Source: Flagellimonas pelagia
GTDB taxonomy: Bacteria; Bacteroidota; Bacteroidia; Flavobacteriales; Flavobacteriaceae
Assembly (NCBI RefSeq): GCF_003584135.1
Contig: NZ_QXFI01000018.1
Location: forward strand, 124,001 to 188,000
DNA length: 64,000 bases
Reading direction: 5' to 3'
Shown: piece after piece, positions 9,639 to 18,419 of the stretch
Position numbering within the stretch: the first letter of the stretch is position 1
Layout of the letters: each line of letters opens with the position of its first letter
Program-made: the position numbers and the translations under genes
The notes under the pieces: generated by a model
Told to the model about the DNA's origin: nothing
Database searches by the model: none
The model's input: only the letters and a program-made list of their open reading frames with translations

Positions 9639-9668
9639 TTGACAAATTGGGTTTAAAATTTATTTTTG
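9639..9668 (+). promoter_or_regulatory. Two-box Bacteroidetes promoter of the DUF2795 gene
   Basis: TTG at 9639-9641 and TATTTTTG at 9661-9668 are separated by 19 bases, matching the Bacteroidetes -33/-7 pattern. Transcription would begin near 9675, about 20 bases before the ATG at 9696. Confidence 0.75.
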
Positions 9669-9695
9669 CAAAAAATTTAAAATCAAACCGTTACT

Positions 9696-9920
9696 ATGTA
9701 CTGGACGTTAGAACTAGCCTCATATTTAAGTGATGCACCTTGGCCAGCCACCAAAGACGAACTGATAGATTACGCGATTCGTACGGGAGCCCCGTTGGAA
9801 GTAGTTGAAAATTTGCAGTCCATGGAAGAAGAGGGCGGCGAGATATACGAATCCATCGAAGAGATCTGGCCTGATTATCCCACCGAGGAAGATTACCTCT
9901 GGAACGAGGATGAATATTAA
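9696..9920 (+). CDS. DUF2795 domain small acidic protein
   Basis: This 74-residue protein matches the short DUF2795 family (MYWTLELASYLSDAPWPATKDELIDYA), and its second half is very acidic. In Bacteroidetes such genes are often found next to secA, as here. It has its own strong promoter and a good terminator, so it is a monocistronic, probably abundant transcript. No catalytic residues can be seen. A small DNA- or protein-binding role is possible but unproven. Confidence 0.88.
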   Translation: MYWTLELASYLSDAPWPATKDELIDYAIRTGAPLEVVENLQSMEEEGGEIYESIEEIWPDYPTEEDYLWNEDEY

Positions 9921-9943
9921 ATTCATAAAGCACAAAGCACGTT

Positions 9944-9970
9944 AAAAAGTCTCATCTGAGGCTTTTTTTT
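9944..9970 (+). terminator. Rho-independent terminator after DUF2795 gene
   Basis: The stem AGTCTCA (9948-9954) pairs with TGAGGCT (9957-9963) with one G-T wobble, flanked by an A-run before and eight T after. It ends just before the -7 box of secA. Confidence 0.85.
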
Positions 9971-9973
9971 ATG

Positions 9974-9981
9974 TAATTTTG
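9974..9981 (+). promoter_or_regulatory. -7 box before secA
   Basis: TAATTTTG fits TAnnTTTG and lies directly after the preceding terminator. It would give a leader of roughly 68 bases before the secA ATG. No TTG is found at the -33 distance. Confidence 0.45.
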
Positions 9982-10055
9982 ACAGCCCAGCAAAAGATTT
10001 CCATCGTAATCCCATCCTTGGAACAGCTTTTGCCATTCAAACGAAAAATTATTCC

Positions 10056-13000
10056 ATGAGTTTAATTAATTCCGTACTAAAGGTTTTTGTAGGAGATAAA
10101 TCGGAGAAAGATGTAAAAGCGCTCCAACCTTTGGTAAAAGAAATAAAATCCTTCGAGCAGCAGTTGGAAGGATTGTCGCACGATGAACTAAGACAGAAAA
10201 CCGTCGATTTCAAGGCCAAGATCGCTGAGGACTGCAAAGAGATCAACGATAAGATCGCAGCCCTTGAAGCAGAAGTCGAAGCCTCCACTGACATCGATCG
10301 AAACGAAGAAATCTATACTGAAATTGACAAGCTGAACGAAGAGGCCTATAAAATTTCAGAAAATACCCTAAATACCATATTGCCCGAGGCTTTTGCCGTG
10401 GTCAAAGAAACCGCAAAACGCTTCGCGGCCAACGAAACCCTGACGGTAACCGCCACCGAGTTTGACAGAAAATTGTCCGGTGACAGGGACTATGTGACCC
10501 TAGAGGATGACAAGGCCGTATGGCAAAACTCATGGGATGCCGCCGGAAAAGAAGTAACCTGGGACATGGTCCACTACGATGTGCAGTTGATTGGAGGTAT
10601 TGCATTGCACCAAGGTAAAATTGCCGAAATGCAAACGGGTGAAGGTAAGACCCTTGTGGCCACCCTACCCCTCTATCTGAACGCCTTGGCAGGAAAAGGA
10701 GCACACTTGGTAACCGTGAACGATTACCTTGCCAAAAGGGATAGCGCCTGGATGGGCCCTTTGTTCGAGTTCCATGGCCTTTCCGTGGATTGTATCGATA
10801 AGCACCGACCCAATTCCGATGGAAGAAGGGCCGCCTATAACGCCGATATCACTTACGGAACCAACAACGAGTTCGGTTTTGACTACCTACGTGACAACAT
10901 GGCGCATACACCTGATGATTTGGTACAACGTCCACACCATTATGCCATTGTGGATGAGGTGGATTCTGTATTGATCGACGATGCCAGAACGCCATTGATC
11001 ATTTCCGGACCTGTACCTGAAGGTGACCGACACGAATTCAACGAATTGAAACCCAAGGTTTCCGATATCGTTCAAAAGCAACGACAATATTTGACCGGGG
11101 TTTTGGCAGAGGCCAAACGGTTGATCAAGGAAGGGGATACCAAAGAAGGTGGTTTCCAACTGCTACGTGTACATCGTGGTCTTCCCAAAAACAAGGCCCT
11201 CATCAAATTTTTGAGTGAAGAAGGGGTTAAGCAATTGTTGCAAAAGACCGAGAACTACTACATGCAGGACAACAACAGGGAAATGCCCAAAGTGGATGAG
11301 GAACTGTTGTTCGTAATCGATGAAAAAAACAACCAGATAGAACTGACCGATAAGGGAGTTGAATACATTTCTGGCGATCAGGATAGAGACTTTTTCGTAT
11401 TGCCTGATATCGGTAGCGAAATCGCCAAGATCGAAAACCAAAATCTGGAAATTGAGGAAGAGGCCGATCTCAAGGAAGACCTTTTCAAGGATTTTGCCAT
11501 CAAAAGTGAAAGAATCCACACACTTACTCAATTATTGAAAGCCTATACCCTCTTCGAAAAGGATGTGGAATATGTGGTCATCGACAACAAAGTGTTGATT
11601 GTGGATGAGCAAACCGGTCGTATCATGGACGGTAGACGATATTCCGACGGTCTGCACCAAGCCATTGAGGCCAAGGAGAGCGTGAAGATCGAGGCCATGA
11701 CCCAGACCTTCGCCACCATCACCCTGCAGAACTACTTTAGAATGTACAACAAGTTGGCAGGGATGACCGGTACCGCGGTAACCGAAGCTGGTGAATTTTG
11801 GGAAATCTATGAGTTGGATGTGATGGAAATCCCGACCAACAGACCTATTGCAAGACATGACAGACACGACTTGATCTATAAGACCAAGCGCGAAAAATAC
11901 AATGCCATTATTGAAGAAGTGACCCAGCTTGCCACTGCAGGCAGGCCCGTGCTGATCGGTACCACTTCGGTAGAGATTTCAGAATTGTTGTCCAAACTGT
12001 TGAGCGTGCGTAAGATTCCGCACAACGTATTGAACGCCAAGCTCCATAAAAAAGAGGCCGATATTGTAGCCGAGGCCGGTAAATCGGGAGTGGTCACCAT
12101 TGCCACCAACATGGCCGGTAGGGGTACCGACATCAAATTGACCCCAGATGTGAAAGAAGCAGGTGGTTTGGCCATTATTGGTACAGAGCGCCACGATTCC
12201 AGACGGGTGGACAGACAGTTGAGAGGTCGTTCCGGTAGGCAGGGAGACCCAGGAAGTTCCCAGTTCTACGTTTCGCTGGAAGATAACTTGATGCGTCTGT
12301 TCGGTTCGGATAGGGTCGCCAAGATGATGGACCGTATGGGATTGGAAGAAGGAGAAGTGATCCAACACTCCATGATGACCAAATCCATAGAGCGCGCCCA
12401 GAAAAAGGTGGAAGAGAACAACTTCGGTATCCGTAAACGTTTGTTGGAGTATGATGATGTGATGAACGCCCAACGGGAAGTGGTTTACAAAAGAAGGAAA
12501 CACGCCCTTCAAGGAGATCGTTTAAAAGTGGACATCGCCAACATGATTTACGACACCTGTGAAGTGGTGGCGGAGACCAACAAAATGGCGGATGACTTCA
12601 AAAATTTCGAGTTCGAGCTGATCAAGTTTTTCTCCATTACGTCGCCCATTTCCGAGGAGGAATTCAAAAAAATGAGCTTCCAAGAAGTTGCAGGGACCGT
12701 CTATAAGGCCGCCTATAACTTCTATCAACAAAAAATGGAGCGAAGTGCCACTGTGGCCTTCCAGGTCATCAAAAAAGTGTTCGAGGATGACACCAACAAG
12801 TTCGAACGTATTGTGGTTCCCTTTACCGATGGCATCAAGACTTTGAACGTGGTGACGAATTTGGAGAAGGCTTATAAAACGGACGGAAAGCAACTGATCA
12901 CCGATTTTGAAAAGAACATCACCCTTGCCATCATCGATGATTCCTGGAAGACGCATTTGCGTAAAATGGACGAGTTGAAACAATCCGTTCAATTGGCCGT

Positions 13001-13418
13001 ACACGAACAAAAAGATCCCTTATTGATCTACAAGTTTGAGGCTTTTGAACTTTTCAAGGATATGATAGACAAGGTGAACAAGGAAGTGATTTCTTTCCTT
13101 TTCAAAGGGGAATTGCCATCCGAGAACACCAATCAGATCCAAGAAGCCAGAACGGTTCGCAGACCCAAGGAAAACCTTCAGACTTCCAAAGAGGAAATCC
13201 CGAACAGTGACGAGCTGGCTGCCCAGAACAGGGCTGCGGGCCAAACCCAAGGGCAAAGACCCCATATTACCGAGACTATTGTTCGTGAGAAACCGAAAAT
13301 TGGCCGTAACGATAGGGTCACCATTAAAAACGTAATGTCGGGAGAGAGCAAATCCATGAAGTTTAAGCAGGCAGAGCCCTTACTCGATAAAGGGGAGTGG
13401 GTATTGGTGGAAGACTAA
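10056..13418 (+). CDS. secA: Preprotein translocase ATPase SecA
   Basis: SecA is the cytosolic motor that pushes unfolded preproteins through SecYEG. Walker A (MQTGEGKTLVAT) lies near residue 190 and DEVD near 300; the second motor domain carries MAGRGTDI and LRGRSGRQGDPG. At 1,120 residues it is about 220 longer than the E. coli protein. Extra sequence lies between TPLIISGP (about 310) and the region around residue 500, as is usual in Bacteroidetes. The C-terminus ends in a basic/acidic tail without the CxC-x8-CH/C zinc motif. It has its own promoter box and a strong terminator. Confidence 0.97.
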   Translation: MSLINSVLKVFVGDKSEKDVKALQPLVKEIKSFEQQLEGLSHDELRQKTVDFKAKIAEDCKEINDKIAALEAEVEASTDIDRNEEIYTEIDKLNEEAYKISENTLNTILPEAFAVVKETAKRFAANETLTVTATEFDRKLSGDRDYVTLEDDKAVWQNSWDAAGKEVTWDMVHYDVQLIGGIALHQGKIAEMQTGEGKTLVATLPLYLNALAGKGAHLVTVNDYLAKRDSAWMGPLFEFHGLSVDCIDKHRPNSDGRRAAYNADITYGTNNEFGFDYLRDNMAHTPDDLVQRPHHYAIVDEVDSVLIDDARTPLIISGPVPEGDRHEFNELKPKVSDIVQKQRQYLTGVLAEAKRLIKEGDTKEGGFQLLRVHRGLPKNKALIKFLSEEGVKQLLQKTENYYMQDNNREMPKVDEELLFVIDEKNNQIELTDKGVEYISGDQDRDFFVLPDIGSEIAKIENQNLEIEEEADLKEDLFKDFAIKSERIHTLTQLLKAYTLFEKDVEYVVIDNKVLIVDEQTGRIMDGRRYSDGLHQAIEAKESVKIEAMTQTFATITLQNYFRMYNKLAGMTGTAVTEAGEFWEIYELDVMEIPTNRPIARHDRHDLIYKTKREKYNAIIEEVTQLATAGRPVLIGTTSVEISELLSKLLSVRKIPHNVLNAKLHKKEADIVAEAGKSGVVTIATNMAGRGTDIKLTPDVKEAGGLAIIGTERHDSRRVDRQLRGRSGRQGDPGSSQFYVSLEDNLMRLFGSDRVAKMMDRMGLEEGEVIQHSMMTKSIERAQKKVEENNFGIRKRLLEYDDVMNAQREVVYKRRKHALQGDRLKVDIANMIYDTCEVVAETNKMADDFKNFEFELIKFFSITSPISEEEFKKMSFQEVAGTVYKAAYNFYQQKMERSATVAFQVIKKVFEDDTNKFERIVVPFTDGIKTLNVVTNLEKAYKTDGKQLITDFEKNITLAIIDDSWKTHLRKMDELKQSVQLAVHEQKDPLLIYKFEAFELFKDMIDKVNKEVISFLFKGELPSENTNQIQEARTVRRPKENLQTSKEEIPNSDELAAQNRAAGQTQGQRPHITETIVREKPKIGRNDRVTIKNVMSGESKSMKFKQAEPLLDKGEWVLVED

Positions 13419-13441
13419 ACCCTCTCATTCAAAATTTTAAG

Positions 13442-13473
13442 AGTGGCAGTTATTTATAGCTGCCACTTTTTTT
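13442..13473 (+). terminator. Rho-independent terminator of secA
   Basis: AGTGGCAG (13442-13449) pairs perfectly with CTGCCACT (13460-13467), followed by a run of seven T. The hairpin lies 24 bases after the secA stop. Confidence 0.9.
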
Positions 13474-13570
13474 ATATCAAAAACATAGTTAGATTTACAC
13501 CCTGAAACACCCCATTAAGTTTCTTTACTACCCCAATTTTCAACCTTTTGGTAGTAGAGGGTACAATCAC

Positions 13571-14797
13571 GTGCAGCATATGAAAATTCCTGGTGAGGAT
13601 AAATATCGATTACAAGATAAGATTGATTTGATACTAAAGGTTAACTATAGTTCTTCGATTTTTGCTGCCGTCTTCGGGTTGATCTGTTTTTTCCTTTTGG
13701 ATATCAGAGGGGTAATCCCTTATGTATTTTTGGGCTACGCCTTTATCAACCTCATCAACACCTTAGTCTACAAGCAGCACAACAACTTAGTGCTCACTTA
13801 TAACCTGACCTCCATACTCTCCATGATCGGGGCCATTATCATCACCATTTACAGCGGGGGCATCCAAAGTCCGTTCATTTTTGTGCTCGCCATTGTGGTC
13901 TTTGCGGGGTATGTGACCACCAAGGTGTTCGGCCAACTCTACCTGATCATCAATTTGGCGGTACTTACTATCCTGTTCCTTTATGATACCGGGGATTTCA
14001 AGATATCGGACAATACCGTTCCCATGGAATCCAGAAATTGGTTCGCTTTCTTGAGTGCCGTGTTCGCCGTGTATCTACTTGGGGGTGTATTTGGCAAAAA
14101 CCTGCTTAGAGCCCATCATAAACTGTACAAATCCAGAAACGAGATCCAGGAACGCATAGAAGAGAAAGAAACCTTGCTCAAGGAAGTACACCATCGGGTA
14201 AAGAACAACCTTCAAACGGTCTCCAGTCTTCTCAGCCTGCAATCCCGGGCCATTGCCGATGAAAAGATCAGCAACATTATCAAAAGCAGTCAAAACCGTG
14301 TTGTGTCCATGGCCATGGTGCATGAAATGCTTTACAAAAGGGACGATTATCTTTCCAAAATAGAACTCAAACCCTATGTAAAGGAACTATGCGATTATCT
14401 AGTGCGTTCCGTAAAGGGCAGTAACAACAGTGTAAAGGTTGATTTGGATATCGACGAGCACAAACTCAGCATAGACACTGTTATTCCCTTGGGATTGATT
14501 ATTAATGAAACTATTACGAATGCCCTCAAATATGGCATTACGGAAGGGCATGATGGGGAAGTCCACGTGTCGGTCCATAAGATTGGGGACAATCGTTTTG
14601 AAATGTACCTCGGCGATAATGGCATAGGGTATTCCGAGGACATCAACCCTAGGACATCCAATTCCTTGGGTCTTAAATTGATCTATAACCTCGCTAGGCA
14701 GCTAAGGGGTACCATCAGCCGCGATTATGACAAAAAAGGTACTTATTACCGCATAGAGTTCGAAGAGATCGTGGAAGAGTTCAACTCCGTGGATTGA
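13571..14797 (+). CDS. Membrane sensor histidine kinase, HisKA_2 type
   Basis: The N-terminal 180 residues hold about six hydrophobic helices. A short coiled linker follows, then a HisKA_2 dimerisation/phosphorylation motif (EVHHRVKNNLQT) with histidines at 207-208, then an ATPase domain with the N-box INETITNALKYG and G-box DNGIGY. HisKA_2 kinases often signal through response regulators or directly to PAS/LytTR proteins. No response regulator gene is adjacent, so this is an orphan kinase. A second in-frame ATG at 13580 could be the true start. The membrane region has no recognisable extracellular sensor domain, suggesting sensing inside the membrane. Confidence 0.88.
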   Translation: MQHMKIPGEDKYRLQDKIDLILKVNYSSSIFAAVFGLICFFLLDIRGVIPYVFLGYAFINLINTLVYKQHNNLVLTYNLTSILSMIGAIIITIYSGGIQSPFIFVLAIVVFAGYVTTKVFGQLYLIINLAVLTILFLYDTGDFKISDNTVPMESRNWFAFLSAVFAVYLLGGVFGKNLLRAHHKLYKSRNEIQERIEEKETLLKEVHHRVKNNLQTVSSLLSLQSRAIADEKISNIIKSSQNRVVSMAMVHEMLYKRDDYLSKIELKPYVKELCDYLVRSVKGSNNSVKVDLDIDEHKLSIDTVIPLGLIINETITNALKYGITEGHDGEVHVSVHKIGDNRFEMYLGDNGIGYSEDINPRTSNSLGLKLIYNLARQLRGTISRDYDKKGTYYRIEFEEIVEEFNSVD

Positions 14798-14819
14798 TCC
14801 CAGAAACAAAAGAAATAAA

Positions 14820-14844
14820 GAAGGCCGGTTTAAAACCGGCCTTC
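14820..14844 (-). terminator. Bidirectional hairpin between convergent genes
   Basis: A 12-base perfect stem (GAAGGCCGGTTT with AAACCGGCCTTC) around a single-base gap lies between the histidine kinase and the convergent small genes. The T-rich flank is on the minus strand, so it is the better terminator for the small-gene pair; it may also stop the kinase transcript. Confidence 0.75.
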
Positions 14845-14872
14845 TTCTGTTATGAAATATGCTACTGCCTAC

Positions 14873-14977
14873 CTATTTATCTTGAAATTTTTTCTCCCGT
14901 AATGAAAACACGATCGAAGCGATCACAAATGCCATGCTCAAAAACAAGGCAAAGGGAATCAGCAAACTTAAAATCAT
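14873..14977 (-). CDS. 34-aa single-helix membrane peptide
   Basis: The ATG at 14977 lies 2 bases beyond the stop of the upstream secreted-protein gene on the same strand. The frame encodes a hydrophobic helix (LLIPFALFLSMAFVIASIVF) followed by the charged tail SLREKKFQDK, and ends shortly before a terminator. The spacing, the clean membrane topology and the terminator position support a real gene. No family is recognised. It may be a small membrane subunit or regulator, but that is inference. Confidence 0.5.
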   Translation of the reverse strand: MILSLLIPFALFLSMAFVIASIVFSLREKKFQDK

Positions 14978-14979
14978 GA

Positions 14980-15216
14980 TTAAGCCAATTTAGCTTTGTC
15001 CTTTTTGGTGGTGAAAGAAAGCTCTTTTTTAACCTTGGAATTTTTGAATTTGTACAATCTGGCAACCTCCCTGTTCTGCTTAACGGATGCATTAAGATCG
15101 ATGTTCAACTCAACTCCCACAGTAACGGTATCTACCTTAACTTCTTTGGAAGTATCTTGGGCCATGGCCACGGTTCCGAAAAAAACTACTGCGATGATGG
15201 TTAAAATTGTTTTCAT
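14980..15216 (-). CDS. Small secreted protein with basic tail, 78 aa
   Basis: The N-terminus is a standard signal peptide (MKTILTIIAVVFFGTVAMAQ). The mature part of about 58 residues is rich in Val, Lys and Thr and ends in the motif YKFKNSKVKKELSFTTKK. Similar short periplasmic proteins with a conserved ARLYKFKNS...KKALSFTTK ending occur in related flavobacteria, as I recall. No function is known. It is followed without a gap by a 34-aa membrane peptide gene, so the two form a dicistron. Confidence 0.72.
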   Translation of the reverse strand: MKTILTIIAVVFFGTVAMAQDTSKEVKVDTVTVGVELNIDLNASVKQNREVARLYKFKNSKVKKELSFTTKKDKAKLA

Positions 15217-15606
15217 GATTTGGGTTTTTATTACGAAGTAAAATTACCCTCGCACCTACCCTGGATCAGATTTGTGTCGCTTAACGGACCAAAATTTTCG
15301 GTATAAAAACTTTTCTTGGTTGAAGTGCATTTTATCGACGACGAACGTTTTTGGGTCCAAAAACATCATACCGACAGCATGTGCATTTCATCGATCATGA
15401 AAATGTAGGGTGCTTTGTAAGTTGTTGATAATGAATGATATATTTGTAGGAAAAAGATTATATTTTCATTACATCGTGTAGGAAAATTGTAAGATTTTGA
15501 ATTGTAAGGCAAATTTTAGTCCAAGGCAGAAATGAGGTCAATTCACAAATTTTAACACCCTTTCGTGTAATTCTTGGTATCTTAAAGCAACTAAGCAAGA
15601 AAGAAC
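15217..15606. other. Non-coding gap between divergent genes, with a direct repeat
   Basis: This 390-base region separates the minus-strand small secreted gene from msrA. It contains two similar 21-base stretches at 15325-15345 and 15381-15401 (17 of 21 positions identical, both with GTGCATTT and ATCGA). No gene, RNA fold or consensus -7 box is seen elsewhere in it. Confidence 0.55.
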
Positions 15607-16299
15607 ATGAACATCGTGAGAATTACATTTTTTACCCTTCTGATTTTGGTTTCGACCAGTTGCCGACCCAAAGAGAAATCTACCCAACCCGAAATGGCCC
15701 ATCAAGAGCCTATTGAAAATCCAGAAACTCCCAAACTGACTCCTTCGGAATTACAGCAATACGAAACTGCCTATTTTGCCAGTGGCTGTTTTTGGTGCGT
15801 AGAGGCCATCTTTGAAAGCGTAAAGGGTGTTAAGGAAGTATATTCAGGCTACTCAGGCGGAACGGAGAAAAACCCTACCTATGAACAAGTTTCCTATGGT
15901 AAAACCCACCATGCCGAATCCGTAGAGGTATATTATGACCCAAAAGTGGTCTCGTTCACACAACTGGTACAAGTATTCTTTGGCTCTCACGATCCCACTA
16001 CATTAAACCAGCAAGGACCCGACAGGGGCGCCCAATACCGTTCCATTGCATTTTATAAGAATGATGAACAGAAGAAGATTATCACGGATTATATGGCCAA
16101 ATTGGAAGCGGAACACGTCTATGGCAGACCTATAGTGACCGAAGTGAAAAAGTTCGACAAATTTTATAGGGCCGAAGATTACCATCAGGATTACGAAAAA
16201 CTACACCCGAACAACAGCTACATCCAGAATGTTTCCATTCCAAGGTTGAACCGGTTCAAAAAGAATTTCAAATCCTTCCTAAAGGAAGATGTGCATTAA
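15607..16299 (+). CDS. msrA: Peptide-methionine (S)-S-oxide reductase, lipoprotein form
   Basis: MsrA repairs oxidised methionine (S-sulfoxide). The catalytic motif GCFWC (C61) is intact, followed by VYSGYSGG and, later, YRSIAFY. The N-terminus is a lipoprotein signal with cysteine C19 in LVSTSC, then a low-complexity Pro/Glu linker to about residue 50. The enzyme is therefore probably anchored in the envelope and guards periplasmic or surface proteins. At 230 residues it is longer than cytoplasmic MsrA only because of this leader. It is a single gene. Confidence 0.95.
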   Translation: MNIVRITFFTLLILVSTSCRPKEKSTQPEMAHQEPIENPETPKLTPSELQQYETAYFASGCFWCVEAIFESVKGVKEVYSGYSGGTEKNPTYEQVSYGKTHHAESVEVYYDPKVVSFTQLVQVFFGSHDPTTLNQQGPDRGAQYRSIAFYKNDEQKKIITDYMAKLEAEHVYGRPIVTEVKKFDKFYRAEDYHQDYEKLHPNNSYIQNVSIPRLNRFKKNFKSFLKEDVH

Positions 16300-16408
16300 G
16301 CTGAAGGCTTTGTATGGACGAAGAAGCGGATATCGCTTGAAGTAGAAGAATTGGCCTAGTAGAGAGGACAGCCGAAAGTAGGTGGTTCTTTGGGAATGGG
16401 AGGTCTTT

Positions 16409-17845
16409 TTAATTTTTAAGAACCACCTCGCTGTATTTGGAATTGATGCTGATGGACTTGCCATCCTTGTCATTGATGTGGTACCCTTTATACAAATTGG
16501 AACCATGACTTTTGGAAGATTGTAGTTTCAAGGCTTGGGGATACTTAAACCCTGACCCTGAGGTGGTTTCGTTTACGGAAATCACAAAGGGAGTAGCCGG
16601 TAATTTGCAATCCAACTCGCCATTTTCCACAGAAATATCCAACGTATGGAATCCATCGGAAACCGAATTGATGCTCAGGTTGCCGAAATTGTTCGTGACA
16701 GATGCCTTACTAGTCAACCTGCCGATCACCACATTGGATGATACGGCATTCAACTTCAATTCCTTTACTTCTTTTAGACTTACATCATCGGAATAATCGG
16801 TTTTTAATTTTCCGTAATTCCATCGCTGCACCACCACCGGCGAGTATGAGGCCCTGATGTCCGTCTTGTCGCCATCAATGGTAGAGGCAAGCAAGCTTGC
16901 GTAGGACAAGCTTGCATTGATGTTCCTCGTATTGGCAGCAAGTTTTACCTCGCCGTGCCTCACGTTCAAGTTTAGTTTCAGGTATTTCGGCATTTTAATG
17001 ATGATGTGTTTCTTCACCTTGTACTCTTTGTTCTTACCATCGGATGAAAAGTAGAACACATTGGGAGCTACTCGCATGGCCCTGGCCTCTTCTATTTGCT
17101 GTCTCCTCACTTCTTCCCTTTGGTTTCTGAGTTCTTCACGTTGTTCCTGCAACTCTTCTCGCATTTCCTGGCGCATTCTTTCACGATCGGCCCTAAGCTC
17201 CTCACGTTGCTTTTTCATCTCCTCCATTTGTTCCTCACGTTCCTTGGCCATTTCTTCCATCTCCTTGCTCCACTCCTCAAAGTGCTTCTTGTAATCCTCG
17301 TCAAAGTTTTTGTCGAATTTCTTCTTCCACTCCTTCAAATACTTTTCCTTATCCTTTTTATAAGCATCATAATCAAACTCCATGTATGGCATCGGTGGCA
17401 TTGGAGGCAAAATTGCTAGTTCGGGAAGAACAGCGATCTCAGGCATTTCGGGAATCTCGATATTCTCCATAATACGGGCCACGGAGGGAATTTCCGGAAT
17501 GTTGATGTCAATGCTCCTAAAATCGAAAGCATAGGGTCCAGCTCCTTCGGTACTCACTTCAATTTCCTTGCTGTTGCCCATGATCTTGACCAGATCTTTA
17601 TCCAAGTACGATTTGGCATCCTCATCGGGCACTCCATCCAATTCAATAGTTGCGGTAATTTCCACCTGGTCCTTGTCCCAGGTCACAAACTCAATATCGG
17701 CATAACTGGTATTGATGTTGAGTTCCGTGTCCTTGTCCACATTATAGGTTTCCTTGTAGGTCTTCGATTTCTCCTGTGCATGGCAGGTTAACCCTGCCAG
17801 CACAGCGAGTAATCCACTAAACAATATTAGACGATTCCTGTTCAT
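16409..17845 (-). CDS. Secreted DUF4097-like beta protein with a long charged helix
   Basis: A signal peptide (MNRNRLILFSGLLAVLAGL) precedes a beta-rich part (about 25-115), a Pro-rich hinge (115-155), then about 100 residues (158-258) that are almost entirely Glu, Lys, Arg, Met and Gln and should form one long helix or coiled coil. Beta-solenoid-like repeats of the DUF4097/putative adhesin type fill the C-terminal 210 residues. Its start overlaps the putative anti-sigma gene by 29 bases. The operon order sigma, anti-sigma, surface protein suggests it is the output or sensor partner. The exact function is unknown. Confidence 0.75.
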   Translation of the reverse strand: MNRNRLILFSGLLAVLAGLTCHAQEKSKTYKETYNVDKDTELNINTSYADIEFVTWDKDQVEITATIELDGVPDEDAKSYLDKDLVKIMGNSKEIEVSTEGAGPYAFDFRSIDINIPEIPSVARIMENIEIPEMPEIAVLPELAILPPMPPMPYMEFDYDAYKKDKEKYLKEWKKKFDKNFDEDYKKHFEEWSKEMEEMAKEREEQMEEMKKQREELRADRERMRQEMREELQEQREELRNQREEVRRQQIEEARAMRVAPNVFYFSSDGKNKEYKVKKHIIIKMPKYLKLNLNVRHGEVKLAANTRNINASLSYASLLASTIDGDKTDIRASYSPVVVQRWNYGKLKTDYSDDVSLKEVKELKLNAVSSNVVIGRLTSKASVTNNFGNLSINSVSDGFHTLDISVENGELDCKLPATPFVISVNETTSGSGFKYPQALKLQSSKSHGSNLYKGYHINDKDGKSISINSKYSEVVLKN

Positions 17846-18419
17846 TTTTTGATGATTTTAATTGATTCAACTTGGTTTTTAATTTTTGCAATAACTGTAG
17901 CCTAAGCTGTAGATTTTTGATAAGGGCCTCTATGGTTTGGTCGTTCGGACCAAATTCGTTCAGTTCGGCGTTCAACTTGTGATACTCGTCATTAAGTTCC
18001 GCCAACCGGTCCATATAGCTGTCCATAAGCTCCTTATTGTTCGGATCTATTTCCAAATCCGAAAGCTGCAGGTTGATGTTGGTCGTATAATAGGTCTCTA
18101 TTTTTTTCAGGTCGGGGGAAAGATCGCCCAAGGATATGCTCTGCGCCTCACCGTTTGGGTTTTCCCGGTCTACTACGGTAATGTTCTCATCAGGGTCGAT
18201 CTTATTGTCGGATACCACAAAAAAATATATTGATAATCCTAACACCACCACAACCGAGGCGGCAACCTGTAGCCACCAGGTAAATACCTTCTTTTTGGGA
18301 GGTGTTGACGGCAACTGCTCGTCCAATTTGGCCAAGAACCGCGCCTCGTGCCCTTTTTTTAAGCTATAGTGCTTTTGCTCCCTTTCCTTTTCAAACAAAT
18401 CCCTTAGATCATGTGCCAT
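17817..18419 (-). CDS. Putative membrane anti-sigma factor
   Basis: The 200-residue protein has a cytoplasmic N-terminus of about 44 residues, one transmembrane helix (about 46-68) and a periplasmic part dominated by a coiled coil (LAELNDEYHKLNAEL, then NLQLRLQLLQKLK). It sits directly behind an ECF sigma gene with an 11-base overlap, which is the usual place for an anti-sigma factor. No zinc (HxxxCxxC) motif is present, so the sigma-binding mode would be of the zinc-free type. The assignment rests on context and topology rather than on a sequence signature. Confidence 0.7.
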   Translation of the reverse strand: MAHDLRDLFEKEREQKHYSLKKGHEARFLAKLDEQLPSTPPKKKVFTWWLQVAASVVVVLGLSIYFFVVSDNKIDPDENITVVDRENPNGEAQSISLGDLSPDLKKIETYYTTNINLQLSDLEIDPNNKELMDSYMDRLAELNDEYHKLNAELNEFGPNDQTIEALIKNLQLRLQLLQKLKTKLNQLKSSKNEQESSNIV

